Positions 53,064 to 61,318 of a stretch of 64,000 nt of DNA are shown here, one piece after another. The stretch is taken from positions 1 to 64,000 of the forward strand of contig NZ_AUBF01000010.1 of NCBI RefSeq assembly GCF_000429105.1, read 5' to 3'. Position 1 is the first letter of the stretch, and every line of letters starts with the position of its first letter. The notes under the pieces were generated by a model. It did not search any database. It saw only the letters and a program-made list of their open reading frames with translations, and was not told the origin of the DNA. The position numbers and the translations under genes are program-made. This DNA is from Schaalia suimastitidis DSM 15538. GTDB lineage: Bacteria; Actinomycetota; Actinomycetes; Actinomycetales; Actinomycetaceae.

Positions 53064-53942
53064 ATGTCACAAAGCTCAGGTCCGCAACGACCACACGCGC
53101 CTCGGCGGCCTGCACGCACGCCGGGCATAGGACCTGACGCGAGCGAGAACGACACCATCCGCGCTGGCCGTAAAGATCGCGCGGGGGGCCGCGATTCGGG
53201 GCGCCCAAGACGCGAACAAGCCACAAAATACACCACACGCAGCCAGCGCTCCAGCGGCACCACACACTCCGCGGCCACGACACCAACTGCGCACAGTCAC
53301 GCTGGCGCTAATCGCACAGATACTCGGATCACCTCAGAATCTGCTGACGCACCACGGCGGGACACTGCTCGTCGCACGCGAAAACTCAGCGACCAGGCAC
53401 CCCACCCTAGACTGCACACCCCCAGCACGTCGTCGCCTCGTAAAGGACAAGCGAAAGCCGCACAGATTGACTTTTCTCGGCGTTTTGAAATCGGCGGCGT
53501 TGAAATTTCGATGCGGTGGCTGGTGAGCCTACTCCTCATTGGTGTCATGGCCATAATGATCCTGCCTGCACTATTCCAGTGGTACCAGCAACAGCGCGAA
53601 TACCAGGCAATCGTCGCCGAAGTCCAAGCAGCGCAGCAACGCAACGCGGATATGCAATACCAGCTTCAACTGTGGAATGACCCACAGTACATTGCCTCCC
53701 AAGCCCGCAGCCGCCTCGGCTATGTCAAACCAGGCGAAACACAATACGTCGTCGCTGATCCTGGTGAGGAATACCAAGACGTCGCACAAATTGCGGCCGC
53801 CGAACATGAAGGACCAAAAAAACCGTGGATTCAGCTTGTCGCACTGTCACTGCTTGAAGCAGACCAAGCTGACCCGCGCGCCCACCTGATGTCAGGCACC
53901 TCCACCGACGAAACCGTGGAACCTGCAACGACAAACCAGTGA
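53064..53942 (+). CDS. FtsB/DivIC-like septum formation initiator protein
   Basis: About 292 residues. The start is uncertain (53064 ATG has no clear RBS; the frame is open to 52962). The N-terminal half is a long Ser/Thr/Arg/Gly-rich disordered segment, unusual in its length. A single membrane helix (WLVSLLLIGVMAIMILPALF, about 152-171) is followed by a coiled coil (QQQREYQAIVAEVQAAQQRNADMQYQLQLWNDPQYIASQARSRLGYVKPGE) that is the FtsB/DivIC signature. It helps assemble the divisome. Just downstream are DUF501 and ppx, as in mycobacteria, but eno is 40 kb away here. Confidence 0.85.
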   Translation: MSQSSGPQRPHAPRRPARTPGIGPDASENDTIRAGRKDRAGGRDSGRPRREQATKYTTRSQRSSGTTHSAATTPTAHSHAGANRTDTRITSESADAPRRDTARRTRKLSDQAPHPRLHTPSTSSPRKGQAKAAQIDFSRRFEIGGVEISMRWLVSLLLIGVMAIMILPALFQWYQQQREYQAIVAEVQAAQQRNADMQYQLQLWNDPQYIASQARSRLGYVKPGETQYVVADPGEEYQDVAQIAAAEHEGPKKPWIQLVALSLLEADQADPRAHLMSGTSTDETVEPATTNQ

Positions 53943-53980
53943 TTGCCCGCGCCGGGCAAAGCAATGAGAAGATAGACCCT

Positions 53981-54490
53981 GTGACTGCAACATTCTGGGA
54001 CCTTGCCACACACGACGACCTTGCCACCTTGCGTGAGCAACTCGACCGCATCCCCCGAGGTGTTATTGGTATTGGCGCGCGTTGTATATGTTCGCGTCCG
54101 CTCGTCGTCGTGACCGCGCCACGCCTCGAAGATGGCACCCCCTTTCCAACGACTTTCTACCTGACTAATCCGGGCGCCGTGAAGGCCTGCTCGACCCTCG
54201 AAGCCGAGAAAGTCATGGAAGAACTCAACGCGTGGCTCGCTGACGATGAAGAAGCCGCCGGTGCACACGCCCGCGCGCACCAGTCGTATATTGAATTACG
54301 TCGCACCCTTGGCGAGGTCCCCGAAATTGACGGCATTTCCGCAGGAGGAATGCCCACGCGCGTCAAATGTCTTCATGCTCTCGTGGGCCACGCACTGGTC
54401 GCTGGCCGCGGCGTGAACGTTGTGGGGGACAAAGCTCTGGACATGATGGAAGAGCGTGGCCTGTGGTCGCCTCGTCGATGCACTTGCTGA
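53981..54490 (+). CDS. DUF501 family protein
   Basis: About 169 residues. I chose the GTG at 53981; a GTG at 53939 overlapping the previous stop is also possible. The region LREQLDRIPRGVIGIGARCICSRPLVVVTAPRLEDGTPFPTTFYLTNPGAVKACSTLEAEK matches DUF501, including the R-G-x-x-x-I-x-x-R-C motif and the FPTTFYLT segment, with three cysteines near the N-terminus. A C-terminal VPEIDGISAGGMPTRVKCLHALVGHALV follows. The function is unknown, in operon with ppx. Confidence 0.88.
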   Translation: MTATFWDLATHDDLATLREQLDRIPRGVIGIGARCICSRPLVVVTAPRLEDGTPFPTTFYLTNPGAVKACSTLEAEKVMEELNAWLADDEEAAGAHARAHQSYIELRRTLGEVPEIDGISAGGMPTRVKCLHALVGHALVAGRGVNVVGDKALDMMEERGLWSPRRCTC

Positions 54491-54508
54491 CAGACAAGGA
54501 TATTTCCG

Positions 54509-55468
54509 ATGCGTGTTGCCGCCATTGATTGCGGAACGAACTCTATTCGCCTCCTCATTGCCGAGTCCTCTCCGGGGTGTACTCAGCTGATAGACCTGAG
54601 CCGCCAGATGCGTATCGTGCGCCTAGGGCAAGGTGTTGACAAAACGGGTGTGTTAGCGCCCGAAGCTATTGAACGTTCACTGGCCGCGGTGCGCGAATAC
54701 CGGGCCCTGATTGACCAAGCAGGGGTTGACGCTATCCGTTTTGTGGCGACTTCAGCCATGCGTGATGCTGCCAATCGAGACCTATTTGTCACCCCGGTGC
54801 GTGACATACTCGGGGTGGATGTTGAGGTAGTGCCAGGTGCTGAAGAAGCCGCGCTGTCGTTTGCTGGCGCTATTAGTGCCCTCGACACCCAAGCAAAACG
54901 GCCAGTGTTGGTTGTCGATATTGGTGGGGGATCCACTGAATTAGTGCTTGGATGTGGCACGGTTGATGAAGCAATTTCCATTGATATGGGTTCAGTCAGA
55001 GTCACCGAAAAATTCTTCGCTGATTGTGCGCACGATGCAGGGATTCCTGCTGAACGTGCTGCGATGGCCACGCAGTGGATTGACGATCAACTAGACCAGG
55101 CTGAAACGAGTGTGGACCTGACCAAAGTCGCCACCCTGGTGGGCGTTGCAGGAACCGTGACCACAGTGACAGCGCGTGCACTTGGCTTGGAACAGTATGA
55201 ACCGACGCGCATCCATGGTGCAGTCCTTCATCGCACGCAGATTGACTTAGCTGTCGCCGACATGGTGAATCTTCCGGTGCCAGTGAAGGCGTCTTGGGGT
55301 TTTATGCCGCCAGGCCGTGCCGATGTCATTGCTGGCGGCGCACTGATTTGGCGTCAGGTAGTGGACCGTGTCGCTCGGCGCGCTGGCGAAGCAGGGCGTT
55401 CAATTGAGACGGTAGTCACTTCAGAGCACGATATTTTGGACGGTATCGCGTTGTCGCTGCTGAAATGA
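54509..55468 (+). CDS. ppx: Ppx/GppA-family exopolyphosphatase
   Basis: A 319-residue protein of the short Ppx/GppA form: DCGTNSIRLLIAE (phosphate 1), FVATSAMRDAANRDLFV, the VVDIGGGSTELVLG loop and a DMGSVRVTEKFF motif. The ASKHA-fold hydrolase acts on polyphosphate and/or (p)ppGpp; the family member cannot be decided. It lacks the C-terminal extension of the large exopolyphosphatases. Located 18 bases after the DUF501 gene. Confidence 0.92.
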   Translation: MRVAAIDCGTNSIRLLIAESSPGCTQLIDLSRQMRIVRLGQGVDKTGVLAPEAIERSLAAVREYRALIDQAGVDAIRFVATSAMRDAANRDLFVTPVRDILGVDVEVVPGAEEAALSFAGAISALDTQAKRPVLVVDIGGGSTELVLGCGTVDEAISIDMGSVRVTEKFFADCAHDAGIPAERAAMATQWIDDQLDQAETSVDLTKVATLVGVAGTVTTVTARALGLEQYEPTRIHGAVLHRTQIDLAVADMVNLPVPVKASWGFMPPGRADVIAGGALIWRQVVDRVARRAGEAGRSIETVVTSEHDILDGIALSLLK

Positions 55469-55499
55469 CCCGCTTCAGGCTATACTCAATGAGCCGCTA

Positions 55500-55573
55500 G
55501 CCCCCATAGCCCAATTGGCAGAGGCAATCGACTTAAAATCGATGTGTTGTGGGTTCGAGTCCCACTGGGGGTA
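55500..55573 (+). tRNA. tRNA-Leu (anticodon UAA), class I short variable loop
   Basis: A perfect cloverleaf by eye: acceptor GCCCCCA / TGGGGGT with G1-U72, D-arm with TAGCCCAATTGGCAGAGGC, anticodon stem ATCGA/TCGAT with loop CTTAAAA (anticodon TAA, reading UUA), a five-base variable loop GTGTT and T-arm GTGGG-TTCGAGT-CCCAC. Discriminator A73 and CC of a partly encoded CCA follow. tRNA-Leu normally has a long variable arm, so the short loop is unusual. TATACT at 55481-55486 is a candidate -10. Confidence 0.93.
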
Positions 55574-55586
55574 CCGCCGGGTTTGG

Positions 55587-57167
55587 TTAATGGTGAGTGA
55601 CCACTGTTGTGCCGAGTTCGACCCAGTCATGGATCCAGTGCGCGTCCTCAACGGGGATATTGACACACCCATGTGAGGATTCATCGGTGCCGATGCCGAA
55701 TTCTTTGACCCATGGCGCACCGTGAAGCGCGTAGCTTCGATACCAGTACGCCACCCACGGCACATCCCGCTCGCAGTATTCCCACTCAGGCGTACAGCCC
55801 ATGTCTTGTTTGGTGTACTTCAGGTACACCTTGTAAGTGCCTGTAATGGTTTCGTTGCCCACGCCACCGTGGTTAATAAGTATGGGGCCATACACTTGTC
55901 GGTAGCCAACATAAGCGGTAAGGGTCGAATCGGTGAGGTTAACATCCACCCATTTTTCGCCCGCCGAAGCCCGATGTGCGAAGCGATCAACGCCTGCCGA
56001 TACGACACGATTATCCATACCAGCAGGAATCTCGTTCGCGGTCACCTCGCCGGTGTAGGCGGTACCTGAAGACAATGCATCAAGGACTCCGGCCACGACC
56101 GCGTCACGGTTGGTCACTTCCAAACCCACCTTTGGTGGCCGAGCAGGTTCCAACTGATTACCTGCCGCATCAACATTCATAATGCCGTTAATCGGCTGTC
56201 GATTGACGTTGTCCACAACCCCATCAATCCAGGCCGTTACTTTCTCATCATTGACTGCGGCTCCAAAAACCCCGTCAGTTTCTTTGAACTCCAACCACGC
56301 AGCTTTTTCAGCCGCAGGCGCCGGGTAGGTATTGGGCCCGTGTGTGAGCGTGACCTCTTGGGCAAGAAAAACATTAGCGTCAGTGGCAGCCGTAGCGGCC
56401 TCCTGCGTTGACACCTGAGGCTCAAGCACTTCGATATTCAGCGGCACCGTTTGCGCTGTCAACGTCACTGCGGCAGCAGTGACCGCATCTTTCAATTGTT
56501 GCGGATTCACACCTTCGCCAACGCTTGACTCAGACGAAGTGAAGGTGGCACTTTCTGCTGTGAAAGTCACTTGCGCATCAACGGGCAGCGTGCCGCTTTG
56601 TTCTGTGAGCCTGGTCGCCAATTGAGTGACACCAGCATCGTCAAGATGGACCACCGGGGCGACGTCGGTAGAGCTAAAAAGAGACTGTAAACGCGGAAAG
56701 ACCCCATGTGATGCTGCTAGTGCGGCATCAGCCGTAGCCTCAGCATCAACAACAACACCTGCCTCCGCCAACGACACGGTGGTGTCGCTGCCCGCAACCG
56801 CCAGGGCTAATGTGGCTTCCTGCGATTGCTGAGACACCAACTCAATAATTTCTTCACGTGACATGCCACCAACAGGATTGCCAGCCACGGTGACACCAGC
56901 GGCAGCATAGCCAGGTATTTTTGCCGTGAAATCAAAAATGAGGAAGGCAAGGGCTGACGCAACAAGCACAGTGAAAACTAGCGGGACAATCCGAAGCGAT
57001 CGACGAGGCGCAGCGTGTCGTGCAACGGTGCGCGTGCGACGCGCTGATGGACCTCCTCGGCGCGACTCGGCTGCCAAGGCGCCCGTCATAACCCGAGATT
57101 GGCGCGGCGTCTGTCCCTCAGAATCTTGCGCATTCATCGAACCGTGTGTATTGGGATGCATGCTCAT
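55587..57167 (-). CDS. L,D-transpeptidase with YoaR-like peptidoglycan-binding domains
   Basis: A 526-residue extracytoplasmic enzyme with a long Arg/Ser-rich cytoplasmic N-terminus and one membrane helix at about residues 59-79 (IVPLVFTVLVASALAFLIF). Two PG-binding-type domains (about 90-340) with repeated VTxAGxPxGGMSREE-like and VPLNIEVLEPQVST segments lead to a C-terminal YkuD catalytic domain, with YALHGAPW (conserved His) and the [ST]HGCxN signature SHGCVNIP, catalytic Cys501. It forms 3-3 crosslinks or attaches proteins to peptidoglycan. The C-terminus is short with no extra tail. Confidence 0.92.
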   Translation of the reverse strand: MSMHPNTHGSMNAQDSEGQTPRQSRVMTGALAAESRRGGPSARRTRTVARHAAPRRSLRIVPLVFTVLVASALAFLIFDFTAKIPGYAAAGVTVAGNPVGGMSREEIIELVSQQSQEATLALAVAGSDTTVSLAEAGVVVDAEATADAALAASHGVFPRLQSLFSSTDVAPVVHLDDAGVTQLATRLTEQSGTLPVDAQVTFTAESATFTSSESSVGEGVNPQQLKDAVTAAAVTLTAQTVPLNIEVLEPQVSTQEAATAATDANVFLAQEVTLTHGPNTYPAPAAEKAAWLEFKETDGVFGAAVNDEKVTAWIDGVVDNVNRQPINGIMNVDAAGNQLEPARPPKVGLEVTNRDAVVAGVLDALSSGTAYTGEVTANEIPAGMDNRVVSAGVDRFAHRASAGEKWVDVNLTDSTLTAYVGYRQVYGPILINHGGVGNETITGTYKVYLKYTKQDMGCTPEWEYCERDVPWVAYWYRSYALHGAPWVKEFGIGTDESSHGCVNIPVEDAHWIHDWVELGTTVVTHH

Positions 57168-57211
57168 AGAGGCTCCGATGTCTTCACTTGCACCATTTCT
57201 CCAGCCATACC

Positions 57212-57241
57212 GGCAGTGTCACGTGCCAACGTGACACTGCC
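57212..57241. promoter_or_regulatory. Perfect 13-bp inverted repeat in a divergent promoter gap
   Basis: GGCAGTGTCACGT (57212-57224) and ACGTGACACTGCC (57229-57241) enclose four bases, in the gap between the divergent L,D-transpeptidase and Bax1-I genes. Another small hairpin lies at 57291-57309 (GAAAAACC / GGTTTTTC). It could be an operator or an intrinsic terminator, and it is symmetric enough to be either. Confidence 0.5.
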
Positions 57242-57392
57242 ATCATAATTGTCCAAAGCGTGAAAAAACGGTCCTGCCGTCATTCACCCTGAAAAACCCC
57301 TGGTTTTTCCGAGAGATTGCTCCTTAAAGTGGCGTCCACGCCTTGAACATGATTCAGTTATTCCAACAGCGTCCGTGAATGGAGAAAGACTC

Positions 57393-58295
57393 ATGGCCAA
57401 CCCTGTATTCGACAAACTCGGCAAAGAGTGGACAACCACCACGCCAGCTGGCTACCCCACAATGCCCGGCTACAGCGTGGGGGACACCACCGCCTCGTCA
57501 ACCTACACCACGACGGGCACCGGTGCCGCCCAGCCCACCTACGGGCAAACCGCGTGGGATCAGCAAACAATGGAACATGCCTACGCGGCCCCCGCTGCAG
57601 ATGCCGTTGATCGCGGGCGTATGACGTGGGACGACGTGCTCGTGCGCACTGGAACATCCTTCGGCCTGCTCCTGGCAGCTGCTGTTGTGGCATGGTGGGT
57701 GACCGCCGTCAATGCTGGCGCAGGTGTGATGCTGTCTGCCATTGGTTTCCTTGGTGGCTTCGTGCTAGCGCTGATCAACAGCTTCTCGAAGACAATTCGA
57801 CCAGCCCTGATCCTGGCTTACGCTGCCTTTGAAGGCGTTGCACTTGGCGCATTCTCAGCCCTGATGGAATCCATGTACCCCGGCATTGTCGTCCAAGCAG
57901 TCTTGGCCACCGCCGCGGTCTTTGGAGTGACACTGCTGCTGTTCACCTCAGGTAAGGTCCGTAATTCGCCGAAACTTGCTCGTTTCGTCATGATTGGTCT
58001 TATCGGCATCATCGTGTACCGACTCCTTAACTGGGTCCTGGTTCTTACCGGTGTCCTGTCTGGCGGTGGCTTCAACGATGCCACCATCTTCGGTATTCCT
58101 CTTGGTGTTGCTGTGGGCTTCCTCGCCGTGCTCATTGGTGCGGCGTGCCTTATTCAAGACTTCGATCAGGCAAAGGTTGGTGTTGAGCGGGGTGTGCCCG
58201 CCCAGTTCGCTTGGGTATGCGCCTTCGGTCTAATGGTGACCGTGGTGTGGATGTACCTTGAAATCTTGCAGCTGCTGGCACGCTTGCGTGACTGA
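57393..58295 (+). CDS. Bax inhibitor-1 / YccA family membrane protein
   Basis: About 300 residues from the ATG at 57393 (GGAGAA upstream). A ~85-residue Thr/Ala/Pro-rich soluble head precedes seven hydrophobic helices, starting at LLLAAAVVAWWVTAV and including GFLGGFVLALINSFSKTIRPALILAYAAFEGVALG. Motifs such as AYAAFEGVALGAFS, an Asp-rich C-terminal segment (QDFDQAKVGVERG) and WMYLEILQLL match the actinobacterial Bax1-I/YccA family, which may be Ca2+- or ion-leak-related. No function is known here. Confidence 0.9.
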   Translation: MANPVFDKLGKEWTTTTPAGYPTMPGYSVGDTTASSTYTTTGTGAAQPTYGQTAWDQQTMEHAYAAPAADAVDRGRMTWDDVLVRTGTSFGLLLAAAVVAWWVTAVNAGAGVMLSAIGFLGGFVLALINSFSKTIRPALILAYAAFEGVALGAFSALMESMYPGIVVQAVLATAAVFGVTLLLFTSGKVRNSPKLARFVMIGLIGIIVYRLLNWVLVLTGVLSGGGFNDATIFGIPLGVAVGFLAVLIGAACLIQDFDQAKVGVERGVPAQFAWVCAFGLMVTVVWMYLEILQLLARLRD

Positions 58296-58315
58296 CGAGG
58301 CACCACGACGCTAGA

Positions 58316-58382
58316 GCACCGCCCTGGGTTGCGTACCGGCTCAGACTGCCGCACCGCCCAGGGTGCACTCGCTCAGGCTGCC
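58316..58382. repeat. Two imperfect 32-35 bp tandem copies after the Bax1-I gene
   Basis: Copies at 58316-58350 and 58351-58382, both beginning GCACCGCCC and ending CTCAG(A/G)CTGCC. The middle parts have diverged. Confidence 0.75.
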
Positions 58383-58437
58383 GCACGACAAAGTGCAACA
58401 CTCATCTCTCGACAACCCACCAACCAAAGGAAGACCC

Positions 58438-58836
58438 TTGGAAAATATCACCGTCACAGGCGAATTCGCCCGCAAACCCGTCCTAGAATTCGCCAGCCCT
58501 GAAGCTGACCCTGAACTCCTCGTTGAGGTACTGATCGAAGGAAATGGAGACGTCGTCGAAGCCGGCGACACCATCCACTGCCACTACCTTGGGCAGGTGT
58601 GGAATGGCGAAATGTTCGACAACTCCTACGATCGCGGACAGGCACTGTCATTCCAAATCGGTGTTGGCATGGTAATCCGCGGATGGGACGAAGGACTTCT
58701 TGGCCACAAGGTTGGCTCACGTGTCCTTCTCTCTATCCCCTCTGACTATGGCTACGGTGACTACGGTGTGCCACAGGCAGGCATTAAGGGTGGCGACACG
58801 TTGGTCTTTGTTACCGACATCATGGGTATCGCCTGA
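58438..58836 (+). CDS. FKBP-type peptidyl-prolyl cis-trans isomerase
   Basis: About 132 residues, probably from the TTG at 58438 behind AAAGGAAG; the frame is open upstream but has no family similarity. The FKBP core is clear: VEAGDTIHCHYLGQVWNGEMFDNSYDRGQALSFQIGVGMVIRGWDEGLLGHKVGSRVLLSIPSDYGYGDYG and GGDTLVFVTDI. It is a soluble folding isomerase with no signal peptide. A UUG initiator is inferred from the RBS and family length, not proven. Confidence 0.92.
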   Translation: MENITVTGEFARKPVLEFASPEADPELLVEVLIEGNGDVVEAGDTIHCHYLGQVWNGEMFDNSYDRGQALSFQIGVGMVIRGWDEGLLGHKVGSRVLLSIPSDYGYGDYGVPQAGIKGGDTLVFVTDIMGIA

Positions 58837-58856
58837 GTTTAGGTGATTCGCGTATG

Positions 58857-58888
58857 TGCCCGGCGCCACCAGTGCAATGCGCCGGGCA
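58857..58888 (+). terminator. Terminator after the FKBP gene
   Basis: TGCCCGGCGC (58857-58866) pairs with GCGCCGGGCA (58879-58888) over a 12-base loop, then TTTGCG. Confidence 0.7.
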
Positions 58889-58954
58889 TTTGCGTATCCA
58901 AAGAAGTGGCAAGACCGCGCTACGCTTAGTACACGCATAGCAGAAAGGGACGCG

Positions 58955-60421
58955 ATGGCCTCGCGAAACACACGTTACCGGAATGGACTCACCTCATTCC
59001 TCAACAGGATGGCTAATGTGACCGCCAGCAAAACGGCCACCGAACCACCCCAAACCGAGTCCACCGTTGACTTCCCGGTGACGGATTCGCTGCGCAAAGA
59101 ATCAGCCCAGTCTTCGGTCCCATGGAGCGTACGTGTGGCGGCAGCACTGTCGTGGCGCCTCCTCATCATCGCAGCCGCAGCAGTCGGTGCCGTCTGGCTA
59201 CTCATCAAGATCCAAGTCATCATTTTGCCCATCGCGATTGCGCTGCTCCTGGCGGTACTGATCACTCCCTTCGTGACGTGGATGCACCGCCGACTGCGTC
59301 TCCCACGCGCCCTTGCAGCAGCTTTTGGTTTACTGATCCCGTTGGCTTTAGTGATTGGCGCCTTGTCTGGCGCTAGCACCCAAATCATTTCTGATGTTCC
59401 CAGACTGGTGCAACAGGCGACGAAAGGTCTTGATGCCGCTTCGGCTTGGGTAAAGACGTTGCCGCTCAATATTGATACGACGATCCTTGACCACCTGCAG
59501 GAAAATATTCAGTCGCAGGTGACCACATGGGTAACACAGAACTCGTCGCTTCTGGCCTCTGGAGCCGTTAACGTCACCAGTTCAGTGGTCTCAGTGCTTT
59601 CAGGTCTGCTGATCGTCCTTTTTGTCCTGTTCTTTTTCCTTAAGGACGGGCGGCAGATTTGGCTGTGGGTTGTTCGTCTGCTTCCTGAACCTGCGCGCAT
59701 CCCCGTCCACGAGTCCGCCATCCGCGGATGGGTGACCCTGAGCGGCTATGTACGTTCCCAGATTCAAGTGGCTGCCATCGACGCGCTAGGTATAGGCCTT
59801 GGAGCATATTTCCTTGGCTTACCAATGGTTGTGCCCATCATGGTGGTCGTCTTCTTTGGCTCCTTTATCCCCATCCTTGGTGCACTGCTATCAGGTTCAA
59901 TCGCTGTGCTACTCGCGTTAGTTGACCAAGGCCCAATGGCTGGCCTCATTATGCTTGGCATTATTTTGCTGGTGCAGCAAATTGAAGGGAACCTCCTTCA
60001 ACCACTCATCATGTCTAATGCCGTGTCCCTACACCCCATGGCGGTACTGCTTGTCGTGGCGGCCTGTGGCACTGTTGCTGGTATTCCTGGCGCCATCTTC
60101 GGTGTGCCAGTGGCGGCCTTCCTCAATGCGACGCTGCTATACCTGCACGGCTACGACCCGATTCCCGCCCTTGCGACGAATCCTGACCGTCCAGGCGGGC
60201 CTCCTGGAACGCTTCATCAAATGATCGTCGACTCCTACCGCAAAGAAGGCGCTGCCCCCGTCATGCCAATTGACGAGGCCGCGTCCTCCTCAGGTGCAGA
60301 TGGTGACCCTAAGGTGGAGGTAACAGCCTCAGTGTCACAAGGCAGTGGCGAAGAGGTAACAGAGAGGCAAGCAGATGTGGAAACAACGAAGCCGCATAAG
60401 GATGGCTCGGATCCTGCGTGA
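58955..60421 (+). CDS. AI-2E family transporter (PerM-type permease)
   Basis: About 488 residues from the ATG at 58955 (GAAAGGG upstream). Eight or so helices in the AI-2E/PerM arrangement: LLIIAAAAVGAVWLLIKIQVIILPIAIALLLAVLITPF, then a GALSGASTQIISDVPRLVQ segment, VVSVLSGLLIVLFVLFFFLKDGRQIWLW, and YVRSQIQVAAIDALGIGLGAYFLGLPMVVPIMVVVFFGSFIPILGALLSG. The last ~70 residues are a polar, Glu/Ser-rich tail. Family members transport small molecules or peptides; the substrate is unknown. Confidence 0.9.
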   Translation: MASRNTRYRNGLTSFLNRMANVTASKTATEPPQTESTVDFPVTDSLRKESAQSSVPWSVRVAAALSWRLLIIAAAAVGAVWLLIKIQVIILPIAIALLLAVLITPFVTWMHRRLRLPRALAAAFGLLIPLALVIGALSGASTQIISDVPRLVQQATKGLDAASAWVKTLPLNIDTTILDHLQENIQSQVTTWVTQNSSLLASGAVNVTSSVVSVLSGLLIVLFVLFFFLKDGRQIWLWVVRLLPEPARIPVHESAIRGWVTLSGYVRSQIQVAAIDALGIGLGAYFLGLPMVVPIMVVVFFGSFIPILGALLSGSIAVLLALVDQGPMAGLIMLGIILLVQQIEGNLLQPLIMSNAVSLHPMAVLLVVAACGTVAGIPGAIFGVPVAAFLNATLLYLHGYDPIPALATNPDRPGGPPGTLHQMIVDSYRKEGAAPVMPIDEAASSSGADGDPKVEVTASVSQGSGEEVTERQADVETTKPHKDGSDPA

Positions 60422-60430
60422 GGTGCGATA

Positions 60431-60468
60431 GGTGAGGCCGGGTGAGCGTGTGCTCACCCGGCCTCACC
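60431..60468 (+). terminator. Perfect 17-bp hairpin after the AI-2E transporter gene
   Basis: GGTGAGGCCGGGTGAGC (60431-60447) pairs with GCTCACCCGGCCTCACC (60452-60468) over a four-base loop, followed by TTAA. Very stable; short T tract. Confidence 0.9.
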
Positions 60469-60670
60469 TTAACGCTAGGTCGTGTTGGGCTTGACACGCG
60501 GCCATCGAGATTTCGGCGCTAGGTCATGTGACTGTCTTCAGCGTTCGACCGCGCCGAAGCCAATGTCTGATGGCGCAGCGTTTGACGTACGACTGCGCTG
60601 TGCAGTCGATGGCTGTGCGCCTTGCGAATCGATGACACCGGACAGTGCATCAAAGGCCGCATCACAAATA

Positions 60671-61150
60671 TCAGACACCAAAAGGCTTCGCGTTGAGGAT
60701 CTCCACCTCAATGACCTTGCCATTGGGGGCCTCGTAGCTCACTTTGTCACCAGTTTTTGCGCCCATCACTGCAGCACCGAGCGGTGCCTGAGTGGAAAAC
60801 ACTTGGACGCCAAGGTCACCACCCGCATCACGCGAGCCAAGGAGGAACTCTACTTCGCGTCCTGCGACCAAAGCTGTCACGACCATGCCTGGTTCGACGA
60901 TACCGTCATCGGCAGGTGTCTCACCGACCTCAGCATTTTCTAACATGCCTTGAAGGGCTTTAATACGCGTTTCGTTAAGCGATTGCTCATTGCGTGCAGC
61001 GTGGTAGCCGCCGTTTTCACGTAGGTCACCTTCTTGGCGTGCGGCATCAATGAGTTTGGCAATATGCGGACGGCGCACTTCAATGCGTTCGGTGAGCTCA
61101 GCCTGGAGCGCATCGTACTGTGCTTGTGTCAGCCACTGGGTGTCTGCCAT
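60671..61150 (-). CDS. greA: Transcription elongation factor GreA
   Basis: A 159-residue factor that rescues backtracked RNA polymerase by stimulating transcript cleavage. The coiled-coil tip motif EGDLRENGGYHAARNEQS (residues about 40-57) carries the acidic pair that projects into the secondary channel. The C-terminal FKBP-like domain (EVEFLLGSRDAGGDLGVQVFSTQAPLGAAVMGAKTGDKVSYEAPNGK) is intact. GGGAGGTTCCC is just upstream on its strand. The gene order with hemolysin III and uppS follows the usual actinobacterial block. Confidence 0.96.
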   Translation of the reverse strand: MADTQWLTQAQYDALQAELTERIEVRRPHIAKLIDAARQEGDLRENGGYHAARNEQSLNETRIKALQGMLENAEVGETPADDGIVEPGMVVTALVAGREVEFLLGSRDAGGDLGVQVFSTQAPLGAAVMGAKTGDKVSYEAPNGKVIEVEILNAKPFGV

Positions 61151-61318
61151 GGGAACCTCCCGAGAAAAGGTGAACCGGCACCGCCTAGGTGCCGGCTACT
61201 GAACGCCATGAGTCTACCAAGGTCGCACGATAATAGCTAAAGCAGTGCCGATGACCTACAGTTGGGCAGTTCAGCGCAAAGGTGAGTGTTTCCAGGAACG
61301 TCAATTCGCCCGGGCAAG

